44,796 nucleotides of DNA from the IMG/VR virus record IMGVR_UViG_3300024518_004839, positions 1 to 44,796 of that record. The stretch is one strand, 5' to 3'. Made by a program: the position numbers and the translations under genes. Below, piece after piece: positions 5,137 through 11,386 of the stretch (positions are counted from its first letter, which is position 1; each line of letters starts with the position of its first letter). This stretch comes from a virus. The notes below the pieces were generated by a model that was not told the DNA's origin, did no database searches, and saw nothing but the letters and a program-made list of their open reading frames with translations.

Positions 5137-5490
5137 ATGAGTTACAAGAAATGGCGCGAGCAAACGATCAGCGAGCTCGGGCACATCGGCATCGGATATG
5201 ACCTCGCAGTTTGGCTTTTGCGACAAGCGACGACGATCCAGCGGATCAGCGAGATAGAATGCTCGATTGATGTTGGCGAAGCGGAACTCGATAGGCTGCA
5301 ACGGCGCTCGGATAGCGCAGTTGCGCGAGTGACCGAACGGCTGCAAGAGTGGGGGCAAGGGCACACGGTCAGCTTCCAAGGTGATCCTCGGGGATGCCCG
5401 TTCAAGATCACCCACCGCAAGCCGGGCGAATCGTTCGACCGCGAGATCGCCATTCCTGGCCGTGGATTGCCATCGCGGTGCTTCCGATGA
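5137..5490 (+). CDS. Unknown 117-residue protein with coiled-coil segment
   Basis: ATG at 5137 with AAGGGGAG eight bases upstream. An N-terminal helical half (WREQTISELGHIGIG) leads to a probable coiled coil (ISEIECSIDVGEAELDRLQRR), then a basic C-terminal half with TVSFQGDPRG and several His/Arg. No known motif. It overlaps the next gene by four bases (ATGA). It may be a small DNA- or protein-binding early protein; family unknown. Confidence 0.6.
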   Translation: MSYKKWREQTISELGHIGIGYDLAVWLLRQATTIQRISEIECSIDVGEAELDRLQRRSDSAVARVTERLQEWGQGHTVSFQGDPRGCPFKITHRKPGESFDREIAIPGRGLPSRCFR

Positions 5491-5675
5491 TGACCCCAGA
5501 TGCCCGCGCCGCGGCTCTCAAGACGCTACTGGAGGGGGTCGGTGATGAGCAGTTCATCGCCGACCTCGCTCGTTTCCTCTCCAGCGAACAAGCAGAGGCG
5601 TTCGTCTGCGACTTCTGTGGATTCGAGCTCCCCTCCGATGGTGATGAGGGGGGCGCCTATGGTGACCTTCGGTGA
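5487..5675 (+). CDS. Small zinc-knuckle protein, 62 residues
   Basis: Two adjacent ATGs at 5487 and 5490, the first overlapping the previous stop (ATGATGA). A helical N-terminus (ARAAALKTLLEGVGDEQFIADL) is followed by CDFCG, a single CxxC knuckle, and an acidic tail. With one CxxC it would need a partner chain to bind zinc tetrahedrally. Part of a tightly packed group of small Cys-containing genes. Confidence 0.6.
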   Translation: MMTPDARAAALKTLLEGVGDEQFIADLARFLSSEQAEAFVCDFCGFELPSDGDEGGAYGDLR

Positions 5676-5919
5676 TTGCCCCCGGTGCGGGGAGACCGGC
5701 AAGGAAATGCGCATCGCCGGCCAGCACAAGGGAATGTGCCTCCAGTGTTCAACCCGCATCAATACGATGGCCTGGCGAGCTCGCGAGGGGAGCCGAGAGC
5801 GGAAGCGTGAGATCGATCGGGAATGCTACGCTCGAGAGCGTGCCCGCGCAGTCCTCGATGAGCGCATGAAAGAGATGCAGAAGGATGTCCGCAAGGACCG
5901 CGAGAAAGGAAACCGGTAA
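5659..5919 (+). CDS. Zinc-ribbon protein with long basic helix, 86 residues
   Basis: I chose the ATG at 5659 (GATGAGGGGGG upstream) because the zinc ribbon begins four codons later; a frame open from 5500 has no support. CPRCG and CLQC form a four-Cys ribbon, followed by a ~50-residue highly charged helix (RERKREIDRE, DERMKEMQKD). That layout suits nucleic-acid or protein binding. It overlaps the previous gene by 17 bases. Specific function unknown. Confidence 0.65.
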   Translation: MVTFGDCPRCGETGKEMRIAGQHKGMCLQCSTRINTMAWRAREGSRERKREIDRECYARERARAVLDERMKEMQKDVRKDREKGNR

Positions 5920-5987
5920 TCAGCATCCCAAGACTACGCATCGACCGCTTTTACGTCACTCGGAGACCCTCGGAACCGCATCCCATC

Positions 5988-6125
5988 GTGGTTTCGCTCA
6001 AAACGACCGAACCCGACCTGGATGGAAACGTACTGGTGACCGACACAATGACCGGATTCGATTTCGTCGCAAACGCCTCACAGCTACGACCGAGGAGCAG
6101 TAGGAGGAATTTCCTCTCCCTGTGA
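5988..6125 (+). CDS. Possible small protein, 45 residues (start uncertain)
   Basis: The frame from 5919 to 6125 reads as plausible protein throughout (LRIDRFYVTRRPSEPHPIVV, DLDGNVLVTDTMTGFDFVAN) but lacks ATG, GTG or TTG before GTG 5988. A rare ATC start at 5919, overlapping the previous TAA and preceded by AAAGGA, would give 68 residues. Beta-like strands and an Arg-rich tail; no known family. Without a gene here 5920-6149 would be empty. It ends 24 bp before a strong terminator. Confidence 0.35.
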   Translation: MVSLKTTEPDLDGNVLVTDTMTGFDFVANASQLRPRSSRRNFLSL

Positions 6126-6149
6126 ACTGACAATCAATCTTGTGGATCG

Positions 6150-6203
6150 CCCCCCGTTTCGCGTACGATATCCCTCCTGGGTATCAGCGAACGGGGGGTT
6201 TTT
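6150..6203 (+). terminator. Strong long-stem terminator
   Basis: CCCCCCGTTTCGC (6150-6162) pairs with GCGAACGGGGGG (6187-6198), with an inner GATATCC/GGTATC stem, followed by TTTTT (6199-6203). It closes the 5137-6125 unit. The next gene begins only two bases after the T-run. Confidence 0.85.
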
Positions 6204-6204
6204 C

Positions 6205-6612
6205 GTGCAAGATGAGGTGTTAACCGAGCTCGTGTTCCAATTGAGCCGCATCGCCGATGCGCTCGAGAAGCAAGAAGTGTCCGGAATTGTGTCCGAACGT
6301 ACGGGGGGCAAGGGGAGCGACCTGCCGGTCGTCAGCGCGACGCCAGTCGATGGGGGTGGATACCACTGGGATATCCCCGAAGACGCAGGGAAAGGCTACT
6401 GCCGGGACTGTAACGGCCGCGTCTATTGGATCCTGAGCCCCGGGGGGAAGAAGATCATGCTCAACGGAGACGGCACATCCCATTTCTCCTCGTGCCCAGT
6501 CAAGAACGCAGCCAAGGAGCTCGATACCGACCCTGCCGAGCCACCCCCGGAGTTCAAGTCCCGCCACGCGACAGAACAGGAACCCAAGTTCGATACCGAG
6601 GTGCCGTTTTGA
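6205..6612 (+). CDS. Zinc-finger-like protein, 135 residues
   Basis: The frame opens at 6142, but its first part is the terminator, so I take GTG 6205, preceded by the GGGGGG of the terminator stem acting as ribosome site. An N-terminal helix (DEVLTELVFQLSRIADALEK) precedes a linker and a C-terminal module CRDCNGRVYW ... HFSSCP, a Cys2-His-Cys arrangement for one zinc ion. The tail is acidic. It may bind DNA or a protein partner. A start buried against a terminator stem is unusual and could make expression sensitive to read-through. The stop overlaps the next TTG start. Confidence 0.6.
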   Translation: MQDEVLTELVFQLSRIADALEKQEVSGIVSERTGGKGSDLPVVSATPVDGGGYHWDIPEDAGKGYCRDCNGRVYWILSPGGKKIMLNGDGTSHFSSCPVKNAAKELDTDPAEPPPEFKSRHATEQEPKFDTEVPF

Positions 6613-6812
6613 ACCTCCAAGGAGAGCGGAGCCCGTCCGCCAAGCTGACCACCGAGCAAGCGCAAGGGATCCTGGCCCTCCGACCCGCAAAGTGGGAGGA
6701 CCGGCGCATCACCCCCTTCTGCAAGGAAGTGGCGAAGACCTACGGGGTCAGCACCGCGACGATTGTCCGGATCTGGCGCCGCGACGCCTGGGCGCACCTC
6801 GAAATCAAATAG
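6609..6812 (+). CDS. Small helix-turn-helix protein, 67 residues
   Basis: TTG start at 6609 overlaps the previous TGA; GAGGTG lies six bases upstream. The C-terminal 40 residues read as a homeodomain-like helix-turn-helix (ITPFCKEVAKTYGVSTATIV, then RIWRRDAW), as in small resolvase-type or Mor-like DNA-binding proteins. It probably binds DNA as a transcriptional or replication regulator. No ligand domain is present, and its target is not shown by the sequence. Confidence 0.65.
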   Translation: MNLQGERSPSAKLTTEQAQGILALRPAKWEDRRITPFCKEVAKTYGVSTATIVRIWRRDAWAHLEIK

Positions 6813-6822
6813 CCTACCCCCC

Positions 6823-6864
6823 GGGGCGGTTCGGGCAGGGATGTTTCCGGGCCGCCCCTTCTTT
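6823..6864 (+). terminator. Terminator after the HTH gene
   Basis: GGGGCGG...CGG (6823-6834) pairs with CCG...CCGCCCC (6847-6858), followed by TTCTTT. Stem interrupted by a small internal loop. Confidence 0.75.
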
Positions 6865-6876
6865 GAGGAGCAATCG

Positions 6877-7332
6877 ATGATTCCGTACGGGTGTTTCGGA
6901 GCTACGATGCCGGCCCCTGCCGTGCCATCTGAGCCCAGCCCAGCGCCCTCCAAAATTGGCACACACATCTCCTCGGGGTCGGTAGGTGCTTCCACCATCT
7001 ACCGGCCCCTCCTTCATCGAAAGGATGTCATGAGCACCGCTCTACTGACCGCCAACGCCTACAACCTCGAGCAGGGGATCCGCCTCCCGTTCCTGGTCCT
7101 GTCCTTCCACGCCGATGAGGACGGAAGGGTCGAGATCCCGAAGGCACAGCTCGCGCGAGACTGCGGATTGACCACCGCCGCCGGTCTCCACGCCAAACTC
7201 GAACGACTCTCCGGGGTCGGCGTCATCGACTGGCCGATCAAGGGGCGGAGCTCCAAGCTCATCGAGTGCCGCCTTGCGCTCCTCTCCGCAGCACCGGTCG
7301 CAGCCTGGGACGAAGAGGAGGTCGAGGCATGA
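6877..7332 (+). CDS. Winged-helix-like DNA-binding protein, candidate replication initiator
   Basis: ATG at 6877 follows GAGGAG; a second good start (ATG 7030, GAAAGGATGTC) would remove a Pro/Ser-rich N-terminus. The C-terminal ~100 residues resemble the winged-helix domain of phage replication initiators: a hydrophobic helix (FLVLSFHADEDGRVEI), AQLARDCGLTTAAGLHAKLE as turn-helix, and a wing (VIDWPIKGRSSK). No ATPase or helicase loader domain is fused. It starts the recombination/replication-type gene block and could bind the repeats at 3340-3381. Its stop overlaps the next gene (ATGA). Confidence 0.55.
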   Translation: MIPYGCFGATMPAPAVPSEPSPAPSKIGTHISSGSVGASTIYRPLLHRKDVMSTALLTANAYNLEQGIRLPFLVLSFHADEDGRVEIPKAQLARDCGLTTAAGLHAKLERLSGVGVIDWPIKGRSSKLIECRLALLSAAPVAAWDEEEVEA

Positions 7333-7880
7333 CCACCCTCTACGAGCTGACCGATCGACTCCAAGAACTACTCCAGTGGGCAGAGACCGACGAGGTGGTC
7401 GAAGGGATCCCCGAGTCAGACCTCGAGATCTGGATGGAGGAGGTCGAGAGAGAGATCGGCCAAGCCGGCAAAGCGATCGAGGACAAGCTCGAGCTCTGCG
7501 GCCAGGTGGTTCGGCAACTCGAGGCGGACGAAGCCGCGCTCAAGGCCGAGAAGGACCGCTTCGGAGCCCGCGAGAAGGCGACCAAGAACCACCGCGAGCG
7601 GCTCAAGAACTACATGGTTCAGGCGATCCGCATCAATGTCCTGACAGACACCAAGGGACGGCTGCGCGTGAAGACCGCGACGATGCTGACCTGGGTACAG
7701 AAGAACCCGCCATCGGTCGACGCCGACAACTGTGACCTGTTCGAGCTCCCCGAGCAGTTCGTCGAATTCGTCCCCAAGGTGAAGTCGAGCGAGCTGATGG
7801 CCCACATCAAAGAGAGCGGGGGCGAGCTTCCGAAAGGCGCCGCGCTGAAGGAGGAGAAGTGGCATCTACGCATGAAGTGA
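7329..7880 (+). CDS. Gp157-like coiled-coil protein
   Basis: At 183 residues it resembles siphovirus Gp157-type proteins (Pfam Gp157), frequent next to phage recombination genes. The start MTTLYELTDRLQELL, the central acidic coiled coil (ELCGQVVRQLEADEAALKAE), the KNHRERLKNYMVQAI block and a beta-rich C-terminus fit that family in length and order. Its biochemical role is not established; a link to DNA metabolism is inferred from context, here upstream of ERF and RusA-like genes. ATG at 7329 by ATGA overlap with the winged-helix gene. Confidence 0.7.
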   Translation: MTTLYELTDRLQELLQWAETDEVVEGIPESDLEIWMEEVEREIGQAGKAIEDKLELCGQVVRQLEADEAALKAEKDRFGAREKATKNHRERLKNYMVQAIRINVLTDTKGRLRVKTATMLTWVQKNPPSVDADNCDLFELPEQFVEFVPKVKSSELMAHIKESGGELPKGAALKEEKWHLRMK

Positions 7881-8107
7881 AGCGGAGCATCCGGGATCGA
7901 ATCGCGCGGCTCGACGAAGACATCGACTGGTTCGCGAAGATGATCAAGCAGACCGCGGAAAAGGAAGCCCTCGGCTACTACCAGGGGCACCACGAAGCGA
8001 TGCAAGCGCACCGTCGCAACCTACAAGCGATCTGGCACGGGCTCCAAGTCATCGAGCTCGTGCCTGGGTCGAGCCCCCGAACCCTTGAGCGTGATTACTA
8101 CGTTTGA
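7859..8107 (+). CDS. Unknown 82-residue helical protein
   Basis: GTG start at 7859 with AAGGAGGAG five bases upstream, overlapping the Gp157-like gene by 22 bases. Helical and charged (IRDRIARLDEDIDWFAKMI, HHEAMQAHRRNLQAIWHG) with several His. No known motif. Position in the recombination block suggests a minor DNA-metabolism partner, but this is only association. Confidence 0.6.
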   Translation: MASTHEVKRSIRDRIARLDEDIDWFAKMIKQTAEKEALGYYQGHHEAMQAHRRNLQAIWHGLQVIELVPGSSPRTLERDYYV

Positions 8108-8113
8108 GCAGAT

Positions 8114-8656
8114 TTGGAGACACCTCTAATCTCCTACGATAATTTTAGATACCCCCCTGGCTGGAAGGATCTCGTCGCCAAGCTCGAGGCGTCAGAGCGA
8201 AGCCTTGCGATGGCTGCGAACAAGGCCAAGGACAAGGGAAAGATACAGGCCAAGCGGCACAGTGGGCCACCGATCGGGGCGGCGAGAGAGTGTGAGATCA
8301 GGGGCAGCATCTACGCCTGGACACTCGCCAACCTCGAACAGCTCTGCATCGTGACGAACACCAAGATGGCATTCCTCGCGTCACAGATGGTCGAAACGTG
8401 CGTCCAGCTCTGGCATGACAACCCGTGGGATGCCGAACTCTACCTGAAGCGGTGCGAAGACCCGAAAGAGGCGCACGTTTCGATCTCTCCCGAACGGGAC
8501 GGACCGCCGTACCTCGCCGACTTTGGTGGAAGCGAATCGCGAGACCTCCGGATGTTCTACGTTGCAGCGCACCGGTGCTTGCAGCACACCAACCCGACAG
8601 ACCTCGCGAAGCGCATCTTCGAAGTACAGAGAGAGGTGGAGAATGGGCAGGATTGA
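8114..8656 (+). CDS. Unknown 180-residue protein of the recombination block
   Basis: Best start is TTG 8114 with weak GAGCAGA upstream; ATG 8210 is the next option. Central helices (AWTLANLEQLCIVTNTKMAF, WHDNPWDAELYLKRC) and an acidic C-terminal half. No family recognised. An N-terminal Lys-rich segment (NKAKDKGKIQAK) could contact nucleic acid. Overlaps the small zinc-ribbon gene by 14 bases. Confidence 0.55.
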   Translation: METPLISYDNFRYPPGWKDLVAKLEASERSLAMAANKAKDKGKIQAKRHSGPPIGAARECEIRGSIYAWTLANLEQLCIVTNTKMAFLASQMVETCVQLWHDNPWDAELYLKRCEDPKEAHVSISPERDGPPYLADFGGSESRDLRMFYVAAHRCLQHTNPTDLAKRIFEVQREVENGQD

Positions 8657-8804
8657 CGATTGGGATCAAGAAATGGTCACACTTCTGTGTCTGGAATGCG
8701 GACGCCCGCACGATTTCGAAATCGACTCACCACAGGCTACGGGGGTGTTCGATGTGTTTTGCCCCGATCGGGACTGTGAAGATTCTTACATGGTGAAACT
8801 GTGA
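8643..8804 (+). CDS. Tiny zinc-ribbon protein, 53 residues
   Basis: ATG at 8643 with GAGGTGGAGA upstream, inside the end of the previous gene. CLECGRPHDFEI ... CPDRDC supplies four Cys in a minimal zinc ribbon, plus Asp/Glu-rich flanks. One of at least seven small Cys-knuckle proteins in the early region. Role unknown. Confidence 0.6.
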   Translation: MGRIDDWDQEMVTLLCLECGRPHDFEIDSPQATGVFDVFCPDRDCEDSYMVKL

Positions 8805-8810
8805 CCAGCG

Positions 8811-9362
8811 ATGAGTGAGAAGCTGGAGCTACGACAGCTCGAGGGGGGCTTGACCAAGCGGCAGAAGGAGGTGGCTCGAGCCCTCGCGATCGAGCTCACC
8901 GCCAAAGCGATCCAGGAGGAGTCTGTGACCGACGTCGGCGCGCACTCCTACGAGGACATCTTCAAGCTCACGCAGACCGAGAGCTTCGTCAAGTGGCAGG
9001 AAGAGACCCTCAACACGCCGACCAAGCACGGGCACCCCGGGGAGAAGGTCGCGCACCTACTCGTGACCCTGAACCAAAGCGAGCTCGTGCTCGCCGCGGT
9101 GTCTGGCTACATCGATTTCATCCGCCGGCAACTCGATGTCGCCAGCGACAACGTCAAATATGTGATGAACGCCGTCTTCCAAGCGTACGACGGTGAGATC
9201 ACGGGGCTGAAAATCAAAGACAAGGAAGGCAAGGAATGGCAGGTATACACCGCATCCTCGACCCCCGATTCCGTAGTCCTGAGACGCAAGAAGGGGAAAC
9301 ACAAACGCCCGTCCAAGAAGTCTCGCACCACGTCCGCGTCGAGGAAACGCAGTACCCGCTGA
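8811..9362 (+). CDS. Unknown 183-residue protein with very basic tail
   Basis: ATG at 8811 with no strong ribosome site; translation may be coupled to the gene ending at 8804. Helical N-terminus (LTKRQKEVARALAIELTAKA), a central KHGHPGEKVAHLL segment, and a long Lys/Arg/Ser tail (LRRKKGKHKRPSKKSR) suited to nucleic-acid contact. The tail region is read in a second frame as the N-terminus of the ERF gene, with a 127-base overlap. No family recognised. Confidence 0.6.
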   Translation: MSEKLELRQLEGGLTKRQKEVARALAIELTAKAIQEESVTDVGAHSYEDIFKLTQTESFVKWQEETLNTPTKHGHPGEKVAHLLVTLNQSELVLAAVSGYIDFIRRQLDVASDNVKYVMNAVFQAYDGEITGLKIKDKEGKEWQVYTASSTPDSVVLRRKKGKHKRPSKKSRTTSASRKRSTR

Positions 9363-10078
9363 CGTCTCTTTCCTGCTCCAAGGTGTTCGCGGCACTCGCT
9401 GAAGCACAGATGGAGATCGGGAACGCGCACAAGGACAAGACGAACCCGCACTATAAGTCGAGCTATGCCGACCTCGCGTCAATCCGTGACGCGACACGCG
9501 AGCCGTTCGCGAAAAACGAACTCTGTCTGACTCAGCTCGTGTGCCCAATGGGCGGGCGCTCCATGCTGGTGACGATCCTCGGGCACTCAAGCGGGGAATG
9601 GCTGCGGTCGTACCTTCCGATCGAGCCGACCAAGCGCGACCCCCAAGGGGTGGGTTCCGCGATCACCTACGCCCGCCGGCAGTCGCACGCGGCAATCGCA
9701 GGGGTGGCACCCGACGACGACGACGGGAACGCCGCGAGCGCCAAGCCGACGAGAAGGGTGGCGCCCCCCAAGTCGAACGAGGATTTGATCCTTACCAAGT
9801 CTGAGAAAGCCTCGGTGAAGGACGTACGGCAGCCCGACACCCCCATCTCGATCGCCGAGAAGGGGCGGATCCTCAAATTCGTCGAAACCTTCTACCCGCA
9901 CGCGGCCGAAGCCTTCGTCGCGTACTGCTTCCGGGTAAAATACTTCCCAGACGCCCCGAAGAAGTCCTTCTCGTGGAAGAAGGTCACGCGGGGGATGGCA
10001 ACGGAACTTGAGATCGCTTTCAAGAGTCAGGGGACTCGTGACAAGGCAATCGCCGCGTACGAAAAGGCGGGCGAATAA
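9236..10078 (+). CDS. erf: ERF-family single-strand annealing recombinase
   Basis: A 280-residue protein. Residues ~47-165 match the ERF pattern: SKVFAALAEAQMEIGNAHKD, TNPHYKSSYADLASI, CLTQLVCPMGG and VGSAITYARRQSHAA. ERF proteins form rings that anneal complementary strands and, in phage P22, support circularisation and recombination of linear DNA. The C-terminal third is a Lys-rich domain of unknown type. The ATG at 9236 has AAGGCAAGGA upstream and lies 127 bases inside the previous gene; no start codon after the overlap would keep the domain intact. Confidence 0.85.
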   Translation: MAGIHRILDPRFRSPETQEGETQTPVQEVSHHVRVEETQYPLTSLSCSKVFAALAEAQMEIGNAHKDKTNPHYKSSYADLASIRDATREPFAKNELCLTQLVCPMGGRSMLVTILGHSSGEWLRSYLPIEPTKRDPQGVGSAITYARRQSHAAIAGVAPDDDDGNAASAKPTRRVAPPKSNEDLILTKSEKASVKDVRQPDTPISIAEKGRILKFVETFYPHAAEAFVAYCFRVKYFPDAPKKSFSWKKVTRGMATELEIAFKSQGTRDKAIAAYEKAGE

Positions 10079-10086
10079 GGGGGGAA

Positions 10087-10680
10087 ATGAGCTTCGCGGA
10101 AACGCGGATCATTTATGGGGAAACACCAGCCTACGAACCGGAAGATGAGATCATCTACGGGGAGAGGGTCGCCGAGCTTGTCATTCGTAAGGGATGGATC
10201 TCACCGAACTACCTCTATGGCGCGCACTGGGCGCGCTCGCGGGTACTACGAGACGAGCTCAATCAACAGGTTGCGAACCACATCATCCAACTGCCGCTCG
10301 AGGAGCGCGCACGCGCAGTCTTACGGGAGCCGGTCGCACGGCTGCTACGAATTACGATCTACCAAATACAGGGGAGGTTCCCCGATGTCGACAACCTGCT
10401 CGGGGGGCTCAAGCACCTCATCGACGCGCTAAAGAAAGTGCGGTACAAGTTCTCTTCCCCTACGAGCTCGAGCTACCGCCCGAAGGTAATCTCTTCGCTC
10501 AACGGGAACGGGCTCATCTGGGACGACGCGCCGAAGTACCTTCGCATCGCTGAAGTGTTCATCCAGCGGCACGAACGCGGTACGGCGCTCGGAAAGAACC
10601 CGAAGTACGACAAGAAAACATCGAACTATGTGAACATCGAAGTGTTTGAGTTTCCAGAAGAGGAGCTCACGGACGAGTGA
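10087..10680 (+). CDS. rusA: RusA-like Holliday junction resolvase
   Basis: A 197-residue protein. RusA-type acidic motif PDVDNLLGGLKHLIDAL (99-115) with Asp100, Asp102 and Asp113 as likely metal ligands, and NGLIWDDAPK (141-150) with the paired Asp. The fold cuts four-way junctions; with ERF it could resolve recombination intermediates and branched DNA before packaging. RusA proteins are usually ~120-140 residues; this one has an N-terminal extension of ~35 and a C-terminal extension. ATG at 10087 with AAGGGGGGAA upstream. Confidence 0.8.
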   Translation: MSFAETRIIYGETPAYEPEDEIIYGERVAELVIRKGWISPNYLYGAHWARSRVLRDELNQQVANHIIQLPLEERARAVLREPVARLLRITIYQIQGRFPDVDNLLGGLKHLIDALKKVRYKFSSPTSSSYRPKVISSLNGNGLIWDDAPKYLRIAEVFIQRHERGTALGKNPKYDKKTSNYVNIEVFEFPEEELTDE

Positions 10681-10711
10681 CCGGGGGGAATACACTTGTC
10701 CTTTTCGATAG

Positions 10712-10745
10712 CCCCGGGGGTTTTGGTGATGCTTGGCCCCCGGGG
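10712..10745 (+). terminator. Hairpin after the RusA-like gene, probable terminator
   Basis: CCCCGGGGG (10712-10720) pairs with CCCCCGGGG (10737-10745). The left arm is itself a CCCCGGGG palindrome followed by TTTT, so it can act alone as a short terminator hairpin. It separates RusA from the last early gene. Confidence 0.6.
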
Positions 10746-10765
10746 TACTCTAGGACGGAGAGACG

Positions 10766-11386
10766 ATGATCGCCGCTCTCTTCGTCCAGAAAAACGGAGC
10801 GTATTTCGACCTCCCCGACGTAGACCCCTGGGATGAGGAGAGGGACGCGCGGCTCTACAGTGGCCCGCATCCCGTCGTCGCACACCCTCCATGCTCGCGG
10901 TGGTGCCGGCTCGCTGGTCTTGTAGAAGCCCGGTGGGGGCACAAGAAAGGCGAGGACGATGGATGTTTCGAGTCCGCCCTAGATTCCGTCCATCGCTACG
11001 GCGGGGTTCTTGAGCATCCCGCCTATTCGGACGCCTTCCCTCGATACGGGATACCGAGCCCGGAAACTGGCATACAGGCTTGGCAGAGAACCATTGATGG
11101 CGGGTTTGTCACCTACGTTGAGCAGCACGCCTATGGGCACCTCGCCAAGAAAGCCACTTGGCTCTACGCCTTCGGGATGGACGACCCCCCGCCCTTACGA
11201 TGGACTTTCGTAGCCGATAACGACTCAACCGCCCTGGTTTCCTGGTGCGGGAATCATGTCAAGTCGGGAGAGGTTCGGCCGCGGGTCGGCAAGAAGGCGG
11301 CATCCGCTACGCCCGAGGCGTTCCGGTCAATCCTTATCGAGATCGCCCGCGCTGTACCTCAGACAGAGCCCGGAGAGCGGTCATAG
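10766..11386 (+). CDS. Conserved phage protein with PPC motif, function unproven
   Basis: At 206 residues this belongs, as I recall it, to a widespread uncharacterised phage protein type starting MIAALFV...GAYFDLPDVDPWDEERDAR. AHPPCSRWCRLAG (39-51) recalls the PPC motif of C5-cytosine methyltransferases, and GGVLEHPAYSDAF and AYGHLAKKATWLYAFG are further conserved-looking blocks. However, no SAM-binding FxGxG motif is visible, so methyltransferase activity is not shown; a base-modifying or nuclease role is possible. ATG at 10766 has GACGGAGAG upstream. It ends 53 bases inside the 3' end of the giant late gene, which runs towards it. Confidence 0.65.
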   Translation: MIAALFVQKNGAYFDLPDVDPWDEERDARLYSGPHPVVAHPPCSRWCRLAGLVEARWGHKKGEDDGCFESALDSVHRYGGVLEHPAYSDAFPRYGIPSPETGIQAWQRTIDGGFVTYVEQHAYGHLAKKATWLYAFGMDDPPPLRWTFVADNDSTALVSWCGNHVKSGEVRPRVGKKAASATPEAFRSILIEIARAVPQTEPGERS

